Part shown: positions 17,658 to 25,895 of the stretch, piece by piece
Layout: every line of letters starts with the position of its first letter
How positions within the stretch are numbered: the stretch's first letter is position 1
NCBI GenBank assembly: GCA_002336895.1
Contig: DDFC01000043.1
Location: 293,422-357,421 of the forward strand
Reading direction: 5' to 3'
DNA from: Verrucomicrobiaceae bacterium UBA1938
Lineage (GTDB): Bacteria; Verrucomicrobiota; Verrucomicrobiia; Verrucomicrobiales; Verrucomicrobiaceae
DNA length: 64,000 nt
Notes under the pieces: generated by a model
What the model was told of the DNA's origin: nothing
Databases searched by the model: none
What the model saw: only the letters and a program-made list of their open reading frames with translations
Made by a program: the position numbers and the translations under genes

Positions 17658-18842
17658 ATGCTCCGCCATCTCATTCCTGCGATCCTGGCCGCTTCGGCGC
17701 TTCATGCCGCCGAGCCGTATGAACTGAAGCTCGAAACCATCACCCAAGGTTACGATGGCAAAATGTGCTGGGTGCATCCGCGTGCAGGTGCCATTCCCGG
17801 CAGCACGCCGCAGGTGGTGCTGACAATGCAGAAACTGCTGCTCACCGGCAGTGATGTGTTTTATGCGCTCAATCACGTCAGCACCTCCGACCTTGGCCGC
17901 ACATGGACGCAGCCCATCGAAAACACAGACACGCTGGGCCGCCGCGAAGAGCCCGGTGGTGTGATCGTGGCGGCGTGTGACTTCACGCCAAAGTGGCATG
18001 CGAAATCGGGAGAGCTGCTCGGCATCGGCCACACGGTGCGCTACTCGGACAACAAGGTCATTCACGAGCGTGCGCGTGAAACCTGCTTCTCCATCTTCGA
18101 TCCGCAGCACAATACATGGTCGCCATGGGCGGTGCTGGCGATGCCAGCGGACCCGAAGTTTCACAATGCCGGTGCGGGCTGCGTGCAGCGCGTGGACCTG
18201 GAAAATGGAGACATCCTGCTGCCCATTTACTTCAAGGCGCAGGGAGACAAATACTACCGCGTGACCGTGCTGCGTTGCAGCTTCGATGGCAGCACGCTGC
18301 GCTTCATTGAGCAGGGAAATGACATCGCGCTGGAATCCGGACGCGGTGTGTATGAGCCGTCTTTGATCCGCAGCGCCGGAAAGTTTTACCTGACGCTGCG
18401 AAACGACACCGCCGGGTATGTGTGCACCAGCGATGATGGTCTTCACTACAGCGAGCCCAAGCGCTGGGACTGGAGCAGCGGCGGCGATCTGGGAAACTAC
18501 AACACCCAGCAGCACTGGGTGGCGCACAAGGACCATCTTTATCTGGTTTACACCCGCAAAGGCGCCAGCAACGACCACGTCTTTCGCCATCGCGCGCCGT
18601 TGTTCATGGCTGAGGTGGACAAGGCCACGCTCACCGTGAAGCGCGAGACCGAACGCATCCTGGTGCCCGAGCGCGGTGCACGTCTCGGAAACTTCGGCGT
18701 GTGTGAAGTCAGCGAAAACGAAACCTGGGTGACCGTGGCCGAGTGGATGCAGAAGAACGGCCCTGACTATGTGATCAAGCCCGACAACAAGTACGGTGCG
18801 GACAACAGCGTCTATGCCGCACGCATCCTGTGGCGGGATTGA
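17658..18842 (+). CDS. Secreted sialidase-like (BNR/Asp-box) protein
   Basis: About 394 residues from ATG 17658; a TTG at 17652 is in frame. A signal peptide (LRHLIPAILAASALHAA) is followed by a six-bladed-propeller-like sequence with Asp-box motifs, such as TSDLGRTW near 75 and TSDDGLHY near 255. Other conserved-looking phrases are REEPGGVIVAACDF, GVYEPSLIRSAGKFYLTLRND and LGNFGVCEVSENETWV. It resembles the exo-alpha-sialidase superfamily common in Planctomycetes and Verrucomicrobia, where many members have other glycosidase activities. It is adjacent to the MFS transporter. The gene ends one base before the start of the next gene's convergent 3' end. Confidence 0.8.
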   Translation: MLRHLIPAILAASALHAAEPYELKLETITQGYDGKMCWVHPRAGAIPGSTPQVVLTMQKLLLTGSDVFYALNHVSTSDLGRTWTQPIENTDTLGRREEPGGVIVAACDFTPKWHAKSGELLGIGHTVRYSDNKVIHERARETCFSIFDPQHNTWSPWAVLAMPADPKFHNAGAGCVQRVDLENGDILLPIYFKAQGDKYYRVTVLRCSFDGSTLRFIEQGNDIALESGRGVYEPSLIRSAGKFYLTLRNDTAGYVCTSDDGLHYSEPKRWDWSSGGDLGNYNTQQHWVAHKDHLYLVYTRKGASNDHVFRHRAPLFMAEVDKATLTVKRETERILVPERGARLGNFGVCEVSENETWVTVAEWMQKNGPDYVIKPDNKYGADNSVYAARILWRD

Positions 18843-19283
18843 TCATTCCAGGTACTCGCCCTCCACGACTTCCTCATCCACCTCGCCGTCCTTGGCTTGA
18901 TGAATGGCGCTGGAGATCACGCGTTCGGTCACTTCATCCAGGTAGGTTTGCAGCACCTTGCTGAGTTCGAGAAACTCCGGCCACAGCGTTTCCTCCACAA
19001 AGCTGCGCGGCACGCGGACCATCACGGTATTCCGGCGCTGGCGTCTGTAGCGGTAGGGCCTGAGCTCGTAGCGGCGCAGCAGGGCGGTGAAGAGTTTTTT
19101 CGACCAGCCATCGGTCAGGGTGAATTTGTACTCGATGGGGCGTTCCACCCTGGCGGCTTCGCCGATGCGGCGCTTGATGCGGGCGATGGCGTCTGCCGCC
19201 GCCTCCTTTTCCCCCGGCGTGGCGGCACCTGCATAAAGACGCTCGATCTTCCGGAGTTTGTCGAGGAGGTCCTGTTCGTGCAT
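18843..19283 (-). CDS. DUF2786-like protein
   Basis: 146 residues. The N-terminal helix pair (LLDKLRKIERLYAGAATPGEKEAAADAIARIKRRI) matches the DUF2786 pattern, and the following TLTDGWSKKLFTALLRRYELRPYRYRRQRR looks like the associated conserved domain often found near phage or helicase genes. The tail is very acidic (DGEVDEEVVEGEYLE). It has no signal peptide and is likely cytosolic. The role is unknown. It lies 34 bases downstream of the histidine kinase on the same strand, so they may be co-transcribed. Confidence 0.7.
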   Translation of the reverse strand: MHEQDLLDKLRKIERLYAGAATPGEKEAAADAIARIKRRIGEAARVERPIEYKFTLTDGWSKKLFTALLRRYELRPYRYRRQRRNTVMVRVPRSFVEETLWPEFLELSKVLQTYLDEVTERVISSAIHQAKDGEVDEEVVEGEYLE

Positions 19284-19317
19284 GCAGGCGCTCTATTCCG
19301 CACCCGGGGCGCGATTG

Positions 19318-21639
19318 TCAATCCTGCTGCGACGAGGTGCGGCGGATGCCGCGCGTGGAGAGGATGTTGCGCACCAGGCGCAGCATGTCAGCAGGCTCGT
19401 AGGGCTTTGGCAGCACGGCGGCAAAACCATACGCTGCGGGATTGGCCATAACGGGATCATCCGAGTAGCCGCTGGACACGATGGCAAAGACCTCGGGATC
19501 GAGAGCGCGGAGTTTTTCGATGGTGCGCACTCCGCCCATGCCGTTGGGGATGCTGAGGTCGAGAATGACCAGATCGTAGGGGCGGCCTTGGGTGAGAGAC
19601 TCCTGGTAAAGGCGCACGGTTTCCGTTCCTTCAGCACTCTCCGCCACCTCAAAGCCGTTGCTGGTGAGATTGCGGATGATGAGAGAGCGCACAAGAGGAT
19701 CGTCCTCCAGCACGAGAATGCGCGGAGTGGAGGCCGTGAGGTCCGGAGCTGTGTCAAAGATCTTGCTGAGGCCGAAGGCGTCCGCCTCCTCGCCATCCGA
19801 GTCGAGCGGCAGGTAGAAGCGCACGGTGGTTCCTTTGCCGGGCTCGGAACTCACCGTCAGCGAGCCGCCGTGGGCTTTGGCGATGGATTCGCACACGGTC
19901 AGGCCCAGGCCGGTGGCGTTGTCAGCTTTGCGTGTGCTGAAGTAGGGCTCAAAGATGTGCGGCAGGTGCTCGGCGGGGATGCCTTCGCCTTTGTCCTCCA
20001 CCTCGATGGCGAGGCCGGAGGGCTGGAAGTTTGTGTCGGTCACCATTTCCCCGGGGAACATCTCCGCGTGGTCAGGGGCAAAACAGCGCACGACGATCTC
20101 TCCGCCTTCAGGCTGCGCCTGCTCGGCGTTGCGGATCAGATTGCTCAGCATGCGGCGGATCTGTGCGCTGTCGATGGCCACCTGAGGCAGGCCGGGCTGG
20201 ATCTCGACGCGGTATTCCACACGGTTCGCACGTGTGTGGTGCGTGAAAAAGGTCTCGATGAGGTCTCCCAGGCGTAGCTGCGTTTTGATCGGTGCACCGC
20301 CGCGCGCAAAGGTCAGCAGCTGCTGCACCAGATTTTGTGCCTGCAGCGTGGCCTGTTTGGCGGTGTGCAGCTCCGGCAGCGTGATGGCATTGCGCAGGCG
20401 CATCTCGGCCAGCGAGATGTTGCCCAGCAGCACGGTCAGCAGGTTGTTGAAATCATGCGCAAAGCCTCGCGCCAGCAGGCCGAGGGATTCCAGTCGGTCG
20501 ATGCGGTTGCGCCGCTCAGCTTCTTCGCGGCGGGCGGTCACGTCCTGGATGAGAAGCAGCAGCCCCTCACCAAAGGGGTAGCCGCGCATTTCCAGCCAGA
20601 TTTGTTTTTCATCCAGGTAGATCTCCCGGTTCACCGTCTCGCGGTGCAGCATGGCGTGCGCAAAGGCCTCATGATGCAGCTCGCGGGTGGCGCTGGGCAT
20701 GATGTCCCACAGTGAAAGGCCCAGCATGTTCTGCAGGTTGCGGTCAAAGAGCCGCAGGGCGCTGGCATTGGCGTAGGTCACCCGCCAGCGCGCATCCAGC
20801 GCGAAAAGCGGATCGGAAATGCTTTCCACCACGTCCACCAGAGGCGCGGTGTTGCGGGCGGTTGCGGTGGTTTCCATAAGGGCAGGCGCAGTGACTGCAG
20901 CGCGGAAGAGGATGATCAGTCCAGACAGATGGCCCTGCGCATCTCGCAGCGGCGCTGAGCGGTCATGGATGGCCACCCGCTCTCCAGCCTGGTTGGTCAG
21001 GAACACCGTGCGTTCGGTCGCATCAGCCGGGGCTTCAGCGGAAAGAATCTCCGCAGGCTCGCCGCTGCTCTGAAAGATGCGGAAGACCTCGTGCAGGGAG
21101 CGGCCGATGGCCTCCTGGGCGTTCCACCCGGTGGTGCGGGCGGCGGAGGGATTCATAAAAACCACGCCGCCGGAGAGATCTGCGGCGATCACGCCGTCTG
21201 CCAGACTTTGAAATGCCTCAAAATAGCTGTGCTCACGGCGCTGGCGTTCACTTTCCTCAAAGTGACGCTGGGCGGCCACCTCCACCGCCAGGCGCAGCTC
21301 GTCGTGATTGAAAGGCTTGAGCAGGTACCCGTGAGGATGGGTCTCCCGGGCCCGGGCTACGGTGTCGAGGTCTGCGCAGGCTGTGACGTAAACAATGGCC
21401 ACATGCCCCCGGCGCTGCAGCTCGCGTGCGGTATCGATGCCATCCAGCTGCCCAGCCAGGTGCACATCCATCAGCACCAGATCGGGGCGGAGCTCTTCAA
21501 AGCGCTCCAGTGCCTCCTCTCCAGAAGAGCAGATGGCGACGACGAGATAGCCGAGCTTGCCGAGGGTCGTGGCCATGTCACAGCCTACGAGTCCCTCGTT
21601 CTCAACGATCAAGATGCGCGTGCGATCAGTGCTGGTCAT
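19318..21639 (-). CDS. Hybrid sensor histidine kinase (REC-PAS-PAS-HisKA-HATPase-REC)
   Basis: 773 residues with no membrane helix, so cytosolic. The order is: an N-terminal receiver (about 8-125, Asp58 in LVLMDVHL), a PAS domain (about 140-250), a second PAS (about 268-370, DPLFALDARWRVTYAN), a dimerisation/phospho-acceptor segment with His395 in GFAHDFNN, an ATPase domain (G1 box DKGEGIP, then GLGLTVCESIAKAHGG) and a C-terminal receiver with Asp694 in LVILDLSIPNG. The receiver at both ends suggests it takes phosphate from another kinase and passes it on by phosphorelay. No output domain is present. Three ACCGAT motifs lie upstream of its start. Confidence 0.93.
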   Translation of the reverse strand: MTSTDRTRILIVENEGLVGCDMATTLGKLGYLVVAICSSGEEALERFEELRPDLVLMDVHLAGQLDGIDTARELQRRGHVAIVYVTACADLDTVARARETHPHGYLLKPFNHDELRLAVEVAAQRHFEESERQRREHSYFEAFQSLADGVIAADLSGGVVFMNPSAARTTGWNAQEAIGRSLHEVFRIFQSSGEPAEILSAEAPADATERTVFLTNQAGERVAIHDRSAPLRDAQGHLSGLIILFRAAVTAPALMETTATARNTAPLVDVVESISDPLFALDARWRVTYANASALRLFDRNLQNMLGLSLWDIMPSATRELHHEAFAHAMLHRETVNREIYLDEKQIWLEMRGYPFGEGLLLLIQDVTARREEAERRNRIDRLESLGLLARGFAHDFNNLLTVLLGNISLAEMRLRNAITLPELHTAKQATLQAQNLVQQLLTFARGGAPIKTQLRLGDLIETFFTHHTRANRVEYRVEIQPGLPQVAIDSAQIRRMLSNLIRNAEQAQPEGGEIVVRCFAPDHAEMFPGEMVTDTNFQPSGLAIEVEDKGEGIPAEHLPHIFEPYFSTRKADNATGLGLTVCESIAKAHGGSLTVSSEPGKGTTVRFYLPLDSDGEEADAFGLSKIFDTAPDLTASTPRILVLEDDPLVRSLIIRNLTSNGFEVAESAEGTETVRLYQESLTQGRPYDLVILDLSIPNGMGGVRTIEKLRALDPEVFAIVSSGYSDDPVMANPAAYGFAAVLPKPYEPADMLRLVRNILSTRGIRRTSSQQD

Positions 21640-21941
21640 TCCCGGTGGTGGCTTTATTCTAACCGATACGAATTAGAAACGCCATAAGAAATCTAAGACC
21701 GATTATTTAATTGTTCAAAACTATAAATAAATAATATGACCGATCATACCCTCGAATGGAGGATCTGGCTGGAGTTGGAGCCGACAAATGCGGGGGGTGA
21801 AGGCGGTTGGAAGTGCGAGGGGGCTGTTGTTTTATCGGTTGCGTCAGATTCTGCGGGAAAATGCTGATTCGGTGCAGATTTTACTCGCCTTTGCTGTGCA
21901 TGTTTTCATACCTTGGCGCTTCACTGTTCAAAAGCATCCCT
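21640..21941. promoter_or_regulatory. Divergent AT-rich intergenic region with three ACCGAT direct repeats
   Basis: This roughly 300-base gap separates the histidine kinase and helix-hairpin-helix genes. ACCGAT occurs at 21662, 21698 and 21739, spaced 36 and 41 bases. The stretch from 21680 to 21740 is strikingly AT-rich for this genome. Divergent promoters are expected here; no gene is apparent. Confidence 0.4.
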
Positions 21942-22367
21942 ATGAAAAAGCTCATCACCCTTCTTTCCCTCCTTGCACTTGGTCTTTCGCTTTCCGCTGC
22001 CGAAACCACCGCCCCTAAGAAGGAGGGCGCCGGAAAGGCCAAGGTGACCGCCGGTCAGCCAGCCAAGCCCTCGGCCAAGGCAGAGGCACTGGCCAGCACG
22101 CTGACCGCACAGCAGCGCACCCAGTTGCTCTCCATCCTCAATACAGGAGATGAGGCCGCTCTTCTGGCGCTTCCGGGTGTGGGAGAGGCGCGCGCCAAGG
22201 CCATCGTGAAAGTCCGCCCTCTGGCGGATGTGACCGGTGTGCTGGCGGCCGATGGCATCGGCGAAGGCATCTTTGCGCAGATGGTGGGATACGCCAAAGC
22301 GGGCTTCACCAAGGTGGAAAAACCGGCCAAAAAGAAGGCTGCCCCAAAGAAAGCGGACGCCAAATAG
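21942..22367 (+). CDS. Exported helix-hairpin-helix (ComEA-like) protein
   Basis: 141 residues from the ATG at 21942, which begins a clear signal peptide (MKKLITLLSLLALGLSLSA). After a lysine/alanine/proline spacer comes a helix-hairpin-helix unit (LLALPGVGEARAKAIVKVRP, then VLAADGIGEGIFAQMVG), and a lysine-rich tail (KKKAAPKKADAK). Helix-hairpin-helix units bind DNA without sequence specificity. ComEA uses this in the periplasm to pull in DNA during transformation, so this may be a soluble ComEA relative, although ComEA itself is usually membrane-anchored. No other competence gene is visible nearby. Confidence 0.78.
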   Translation: MKKLITLLSLLALGLSLSAAETTAPKKEGAGKAKVTAGQPAKPSAKAEALASTLTAQQRTQLLSILNTGDEAALLALPGVGEARAKAIVKVRPLADVTGVLAADGIGEGIFAQMVGYAKAGFTKVEKPAKKKAAPKKADAK

Positions 22368-22455
22368 CCTGTGCAGGGGATGCCGGAGGGCCTTTCTGCC
22401 ACCAGCGGTCCTGTGCTGCGTATTTTGGCGGCCATTTGGCAGCTCAGGTCCGACC

Positions 22456-22473
22456 TTGTGAAATTTTTCACAA
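22456..22473. promoter_or_regulatory. Perfect CRP/FNR-type palindrome upstream of nuoI
   Basis: TTGTGA-N6-TCACAA is fully symmetric (arms TTGTGAAA and TTTCACAA). It matches the TGTGA-N6-TCACA half-site spacing recognised by CRP-type regulators and is close to FNR sites. Its centre lies about 50 bases upstream of the predicted transcription start at about 22515. An operator role is likely; the regulator is not in this window. Confidence 0.6.
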
Positions 22474-22480
22474 ATAGCGG

Positions 22481-22508
22481 TTGCCGCACTGCGGGACACT
22501 CGGATAAT
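22481..22508 (+). promoter_or_regulatory. Probable promoter of the nuoI-N operon
   Basis: A -35-like TTGCCG (22481-22486) and a -10-like GATAAT (22503-22508), 16 bases apart, precede nuoI by about 35 bases. They lie directly downstream of the CRP-type dyad. Confidence 0.5.
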
Positions 22509-22543
22509 CAAATCCGACTCCCCCTGCGGTTTTCCGCTTCTAC

Positions 22544-23089
22544 ATGGCCACTATCATTGTACAACGTCCCAAACTCGCCTGGCATGAACGCTGGTTCATC
22601 TCCACGCTGCTGAAAGGGCTGAAAATCACGGTTGGGCATGGCATCAAGACCTTCCTCCAGATTGCAGGTCGCAAGCCCAAGGTCACGATGGAATACCCCG
22701 AGCAGAAGTGGGATGACCATCTGCCCGACCACTACCGCGGTGCCCCTACCCTCGTCACCGACGAGCATGACCGTGAGCGCTGCGTGAGCTGCCAGCTCTG
22801 CGAATTCATCTGTCCGCCCAAGGCCATCAAGATCACCCCGGGGGAGATCCCCAGCGACGATCCTTGGGCCAAGGTCGAAAAGCGGCCTCAGGAGTTCGAG
22901 ATCGACATGATTCGCTGCATCTACTGCGGCATGTGCGAGGAGGTCTGCCCGGAGCAGGCCATTTTCCTGCGCAAGGACTACGCCATCACCGGTCTCTCCC
23001 GCAAGGAGATGGTGCACAACAAAAAGCGCCTTTATGAAATCGGCGGCCAGCGCGTGGGGCTGGTGAACAAGTGGAACGAGCTCAAATAA
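22544..23089 (+). CDS. nuoI: NADH-quinone oxidoreductase subunit I (NuoI), 2x[4Fe-4S]
   Basis: 181 residues. Two classical 4Fe-4S motifs are present: Cys80, Cys83, Cys86, Cys90 (CVSCQLCEFICP) and Cys125, Cys128, Cys131, Cys135 (CIYCGMCEEVCP). NuoI carries the N6a and N6b clusters and passes electrons from the peripheral arm to NuoB near the quinone site. The N-terminal 60 residues contain the family-typical amphipathic membrane-surface helices. It leads an operon with nuoJ, whose ATG overlaps its TAA. The peripheral-arm genes nuoC-G and also nuoA, B, H are not upstream. Confidence 0.96.
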   Translation: MATIIVQRPKLAWHERWFISTLLKGLKITVGHGIKTFLQIAGRKPKVTMEYPEQKWDDHLPDHYRGAPTLVTDEHDRERCVSCQLCEFICPPKAIKITPGEIPSDDPWAKVEKRPQEFEIDMIRCIYCGMCEEVCPEQAIFLRKDYAITGLSRKEMVHNKKRLYEIGGQRVGLVNKWNELK

Positions 23090-23670
23090 TGCCCCCGCTT
23101 CTGTTCTATCTCTTGGCGCTGATCACCCTGGGCTTCGGCTTCATGGTCGTCACCGGGCGCAATCCTGTGACCTGCGCCCTCTCCCTGGCGGCCAGCTTCG
23201 TCGGCCTCGCAGCGCTCTTCCTGAGCCTTGATGCTTACTTCATCGGAGTCATCCAGATCCTTGTCTATGCCGGCGCGGTGATGGTCCTCTTCCTCTTCAT
23301 CATCATGCTGCTGGACATCAAGACGGAGGAGGGCAAAAAGGTCAACTTCCCCGCCATCGTGTCCGGGGTGTTCCTCGCCGTGCTGCTGGCGCTGCAGGTC
23401 GTCATGGTTTCCGGCGGCACCGATCTGGCTGGCAAGTCCGCCCAGACCGCCCCGCTGGCCCTGGCAGAAGCCTCCGCCAAGATGGGCAAGGCAGCGCTGC
23501 CCACCATCACCAAAGATCTCAAGGCCGGTGAGCTGCCGGATGCCAAGCTGATTGGCTTCACGCTCTTTGACCAGTATGGCTTTCATCTGCAGGTGATCGG
23601 CCTGCTGCTGCTGGTCGGCACGATCGGCGTGGTGGTTCTCAGCAAACGCGAAAGGAGCACCGCCCCATGA
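23089..23670 (+). CDS. nuoJ: NADH-quinone oxidoreductase subunit J (NuoJ)
   Basis: 193 residues from the ATG at 23089, which shares its A with the nuoI stop (TAATG), a sign of translational coupling. An in-frame start at 23071 lies inside nuoI and is unlikely. Five hydrophobic segments are seen, with the conserved third-helix region ILVYAGAVMVLFLFIIMLL that lines the proton pathway and is involved in the gate. The protein is an inner-membrane subunit of complex I. The loop between the fourth and fifth helices is long. Confidence 0.94.
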   Translation: MPPLLFYLLALITLGFGFMVVTGRNPVTCALSLAASFVGLAALFLSLDAYFIGVIQILVYAGAVMVLFLFIIMLLDIKTEEGKKVNFPAIVSGVFLAVLLALQVVMVSGGTDLAGKSAQTAPLALAEASAKMGKAALPTITKDLKAGELPDAKLIGFTLFDQYGFHLQVIGLLLLVGTIGVVVLSKRERSTAP

Positions 23671-23984
23671 TCACGCTCGGCCACTATCTCGTTGTCAGCG
23701 GCATGCTGTTCGCCCTCGGTCTGGCGGGCGTCATTGCGCGCCGGAACATCATCATTGTCTATATGTGTCTGGAGATGATGCTCAGCGCGGCCAATCTGGC
23801 GCTGGTGGGCTTCTCCCGCTTCCATCTTGTCAACGGCCTGCCGGACTACACCGCTCAGTCGCTCGTTTTCTTCACCATCACCGTGGCCGCCGCAGAAGTG
23901 GCCGTGGGTCTCGCCATCATCGTGGCTCTCTTCCGCTCCAAGCAGAGCGTGGATGTGGAGTCCGTCACCAAACTTCAAGGATAA
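23667..23984 (+). CDS. nuoK: NADH-quinone oxidoreductase subunit K (NuoK)
   Basis: 105 residues, a small three-helix membrane subunit. Family hallmarks are the Met- and Glu-rich second helix (IIIVYMCLEMMLSAANLALVGF), which carries one of the two conserved glutamates, and the third helix (FFTITVAAAEVAVGLAIIVALFR), which carries the other. The start overlaps the end of nuoJ by four bases (ATGA), and an AAAGGAG-type ribosome binding site lies just upstream. Confidence 0.95.
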   Translation: MITLGHYLVVSGMLFALGLAGVIARRNIIIVYMCLEMMLSAANLALVGFSRFHLVNGLPDYTAQSLVFFTITVAAAEVAVGLAIIVALFRSKQSVDVESVTKLQG

Positions 23985-23993
23985 CGCGCCCGC

Positions 23994-25883
23994 ATGAACG
24001 CCAGCATCCCCCTCCTGCTGCCTTTTTTCTCGGCGCTTGTCATTCTCCTGGGTCACCGCCAGCTCAAAGGGGCTGCCGTGCTCATATCCGTCGGCTCCTC
24101 CATCATCTCCTTCATCGCCTGCCTCGCTCTTCTCGCGGCGGCGGACGACAAGACCAACAACCAGCTGCTCCTGCCCTTCATTGATGTCGGTCATTTCCAT
24201 GCCAACATCGATGTCCTCATCGACAAGCAGAGCCGGGGCATGATGTTCATCGTCAGCTTCATCGGCATGCTGGTGCACATCTTCTCGCTGGGCTACATGA
24301 AGGATGACGAGGCCCGCCCGCGCTTTTTTGGGTCCCTTTCGCTCTTCATGTTCTCCATGACCGGCATCGTGCTGGCGGGGAACCTCCTGATGATGTTCAT
24401 CTTCTGGGAGCTGGTGGGTCTCAGCTCCTACCTGCTCATCGGCCATTGGTACCAGAAAGCCAGTGCAGCTGAGGCCTGCAAAAAAGCCTTCCTGACCAAC
24501 CGCATCGGCGACTTTGGCTTCATGATCGGCATTCTGCTGCTGTTTGGCGCAAACAACGGCAATGTGAATCTCTTCGATCTCGAAACCGCCTTCAAGCACG
24601 GCGGCCCGCTGGCCCTCGGTTCCCCGGGTTACAATGCCAGTTTCACCACTGCTGCGGCCTTGTGCATCTTCCTCGGTGCCGTGGGCAAGTCCGCCCAGTT
24701 CCCCCTGCACGTCTGGCTGCCGGACGCCATGGAGGGTCCCACACCTGTTTCCGCTCTCATCCACGCGGCCACGATGGTCGCCGCTGGTGTTTACATGCTC
24801 GTGCGTGTGAGCTTCCTCATCGAGGCCTCCCCGCTGGCGGCTGAGATCATCGCCGGCATCGGCTGCGGCACCGCCCTGCTGGCCGCCCTGATGGCCACCC
24901 AGCAGAACGACATCAAGCGCGTGCTGGCCTACTCCACGCTCTCCCAGCTCGGCTACATGGTCATGGCTGTGGGCGCTGTGGCCATGGCTGCGAAAAACGG
25001 TCATGATGGTGCCCACGCTGCGGAGCCCGGCCATCCGGCCATGTTCCACCTCTACACGCACGCCTTCTTCAAGGCCATGCTCTTCCTGGGCTCCGGCGCG
25101 GTGATTTACGCCTGCCACCACGAGCAGGACATCTGGAAGATGGGCGGCCTGCGCAAGCACATGCCCGTGACCTTCTGGACCTTCTCCATCGGCACTGCTG
25201 CTCTGATGGGCGTGCCTTTCCTCAGCGGATTCTGGAGCAAGGAAGCCGTGCTCGGCGTCGCTTTTGACAGCGGCTGCAAGGTGCTCTTCCTCATGGGCGC
25301 AGCCACCGCTGCTCTCACCGCCTTCTACATGACGCGCCTGCTGATCGTCGCTTTCTTTGGCAAGCCTCGCACGGAGTCAGCCCATCATGCCACCGAGGCA
25401 CCGATGGTCATGATCCTCCCACTGGCCATCCTGGCCATCTTTTCCGTGATCTCCGGCTACGACGTTCTGGCCACTCCGCTGCAGGCCATGAAGCCCCCGC
25501 ACGTGGAAGGGCACCAGACCGTGCTCGTCGCCTCGCTGCTGGCCCTGATCGTCGGCGTGGGTTCCGCCATCTTTCTCTATCGCGGCAAGGACAAGGATCC
25601 CATCAGCATCAAGCTCTTTGCCAACAAGTTCTACTTTGACGAGATCTACGCCGTCATCGTCCGCGTCTGCCAGGATCGTCTGGCCTGGATCGTCACCGCG
25701 CTGGAGCGTGTGTTTGTGGACGGGCTCATCGCCCGCCTGCCCACGGCCATCGTGGCACGCATCGGTGCCGCCACCCGCATGCTGCAGGGTGGCCACATGC
25801 AGGGCTACACCTTCCTGCTCGGCGGCGGTGTCATTGGAGTGGTTTATCTGGTCGTATATGTGCTGCCCCGCCTGGGCCATTGA
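23994..25883 (+). CDS. nuoL: NADH-quinone oxidoreductase subunit L (NuoL), proton-pumping antiporter-like
   Basis: 629 residues with many membrane helices. The antiporter-family core includes FWELVGLSSYLLIGHWY (with the conserved Glu), KSAQFPLHVWLPDAMEGPTPVSALIHAATMV (with the conserved Lys and His) and FKAMLFLGSGAVIY. A histidine-rich loop follows at about 375-410. NuoL carries the long lateral helix and is the most distal pump of complex I. The length is normal. It is spaced 9 bases after nuoK. Confidence 0.96.
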   Translation: MNASIPLLLPFFSALVILLGHRQLKGAAVLISVGSSIISFIACLALLAAADDKTNNQLLLPFIDVGHFHANIDVLIDKQSRGMMFIVSFIGMLVHIFSLGYMKDDEARPRFFGSLSLFMFSMTGIVLAGNLLMMFIFWELVGLSSYLLIGHWYQKASAAEACKKAFLTNRIGDFGFMIGILLLFGANNGNVNLFDLETAFKHGGPLALGSPGYNASFTTAAALCIFLGAVGKSAQFPLHVWLPDAMEGPTPVSALIHAATMVAAGVYMLVRVSFLIEASPLAAEIIAGIGCGTALLAALMATQQNDIKRVLAYSTLSQLGYMVMAVGAVAMAAKNGHDGAHAAEPGHPAMFHLYTHAFFKAMLFLGSGAVIYACHHEQDIWKMGGLRKHMPVTFWTFSIGTAALMGVPFLSGFWSKEAVLGVAFDSGCKVLFLMGAATAALTAFYMTRLLIVAFFGKPRTESAHHATEAPMVMILPLAILAIFSVISGYDVLATPLQAMKPPHVEGHQTVLVASLLALIVGVGSAIFLYRGKDKDPISIKLFANKFYFDEIYAVIVRVCQDRLAWIVTALERVFVDGLIARLPTAIVARIGAATRMLQGGHMQGYTFLLGGGVIGVVYLVVYVLPRLGH

Positions 25884-25895
25884 TGGAGGAATTGA

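Noticed and set aside
23583..25160. 525-codon open frame antisense to nuoJ-L
   Set aside because: The sequence is Glu/His/Asp-rich and follows from hydrophobic codons of membrane subunits on the other strand.
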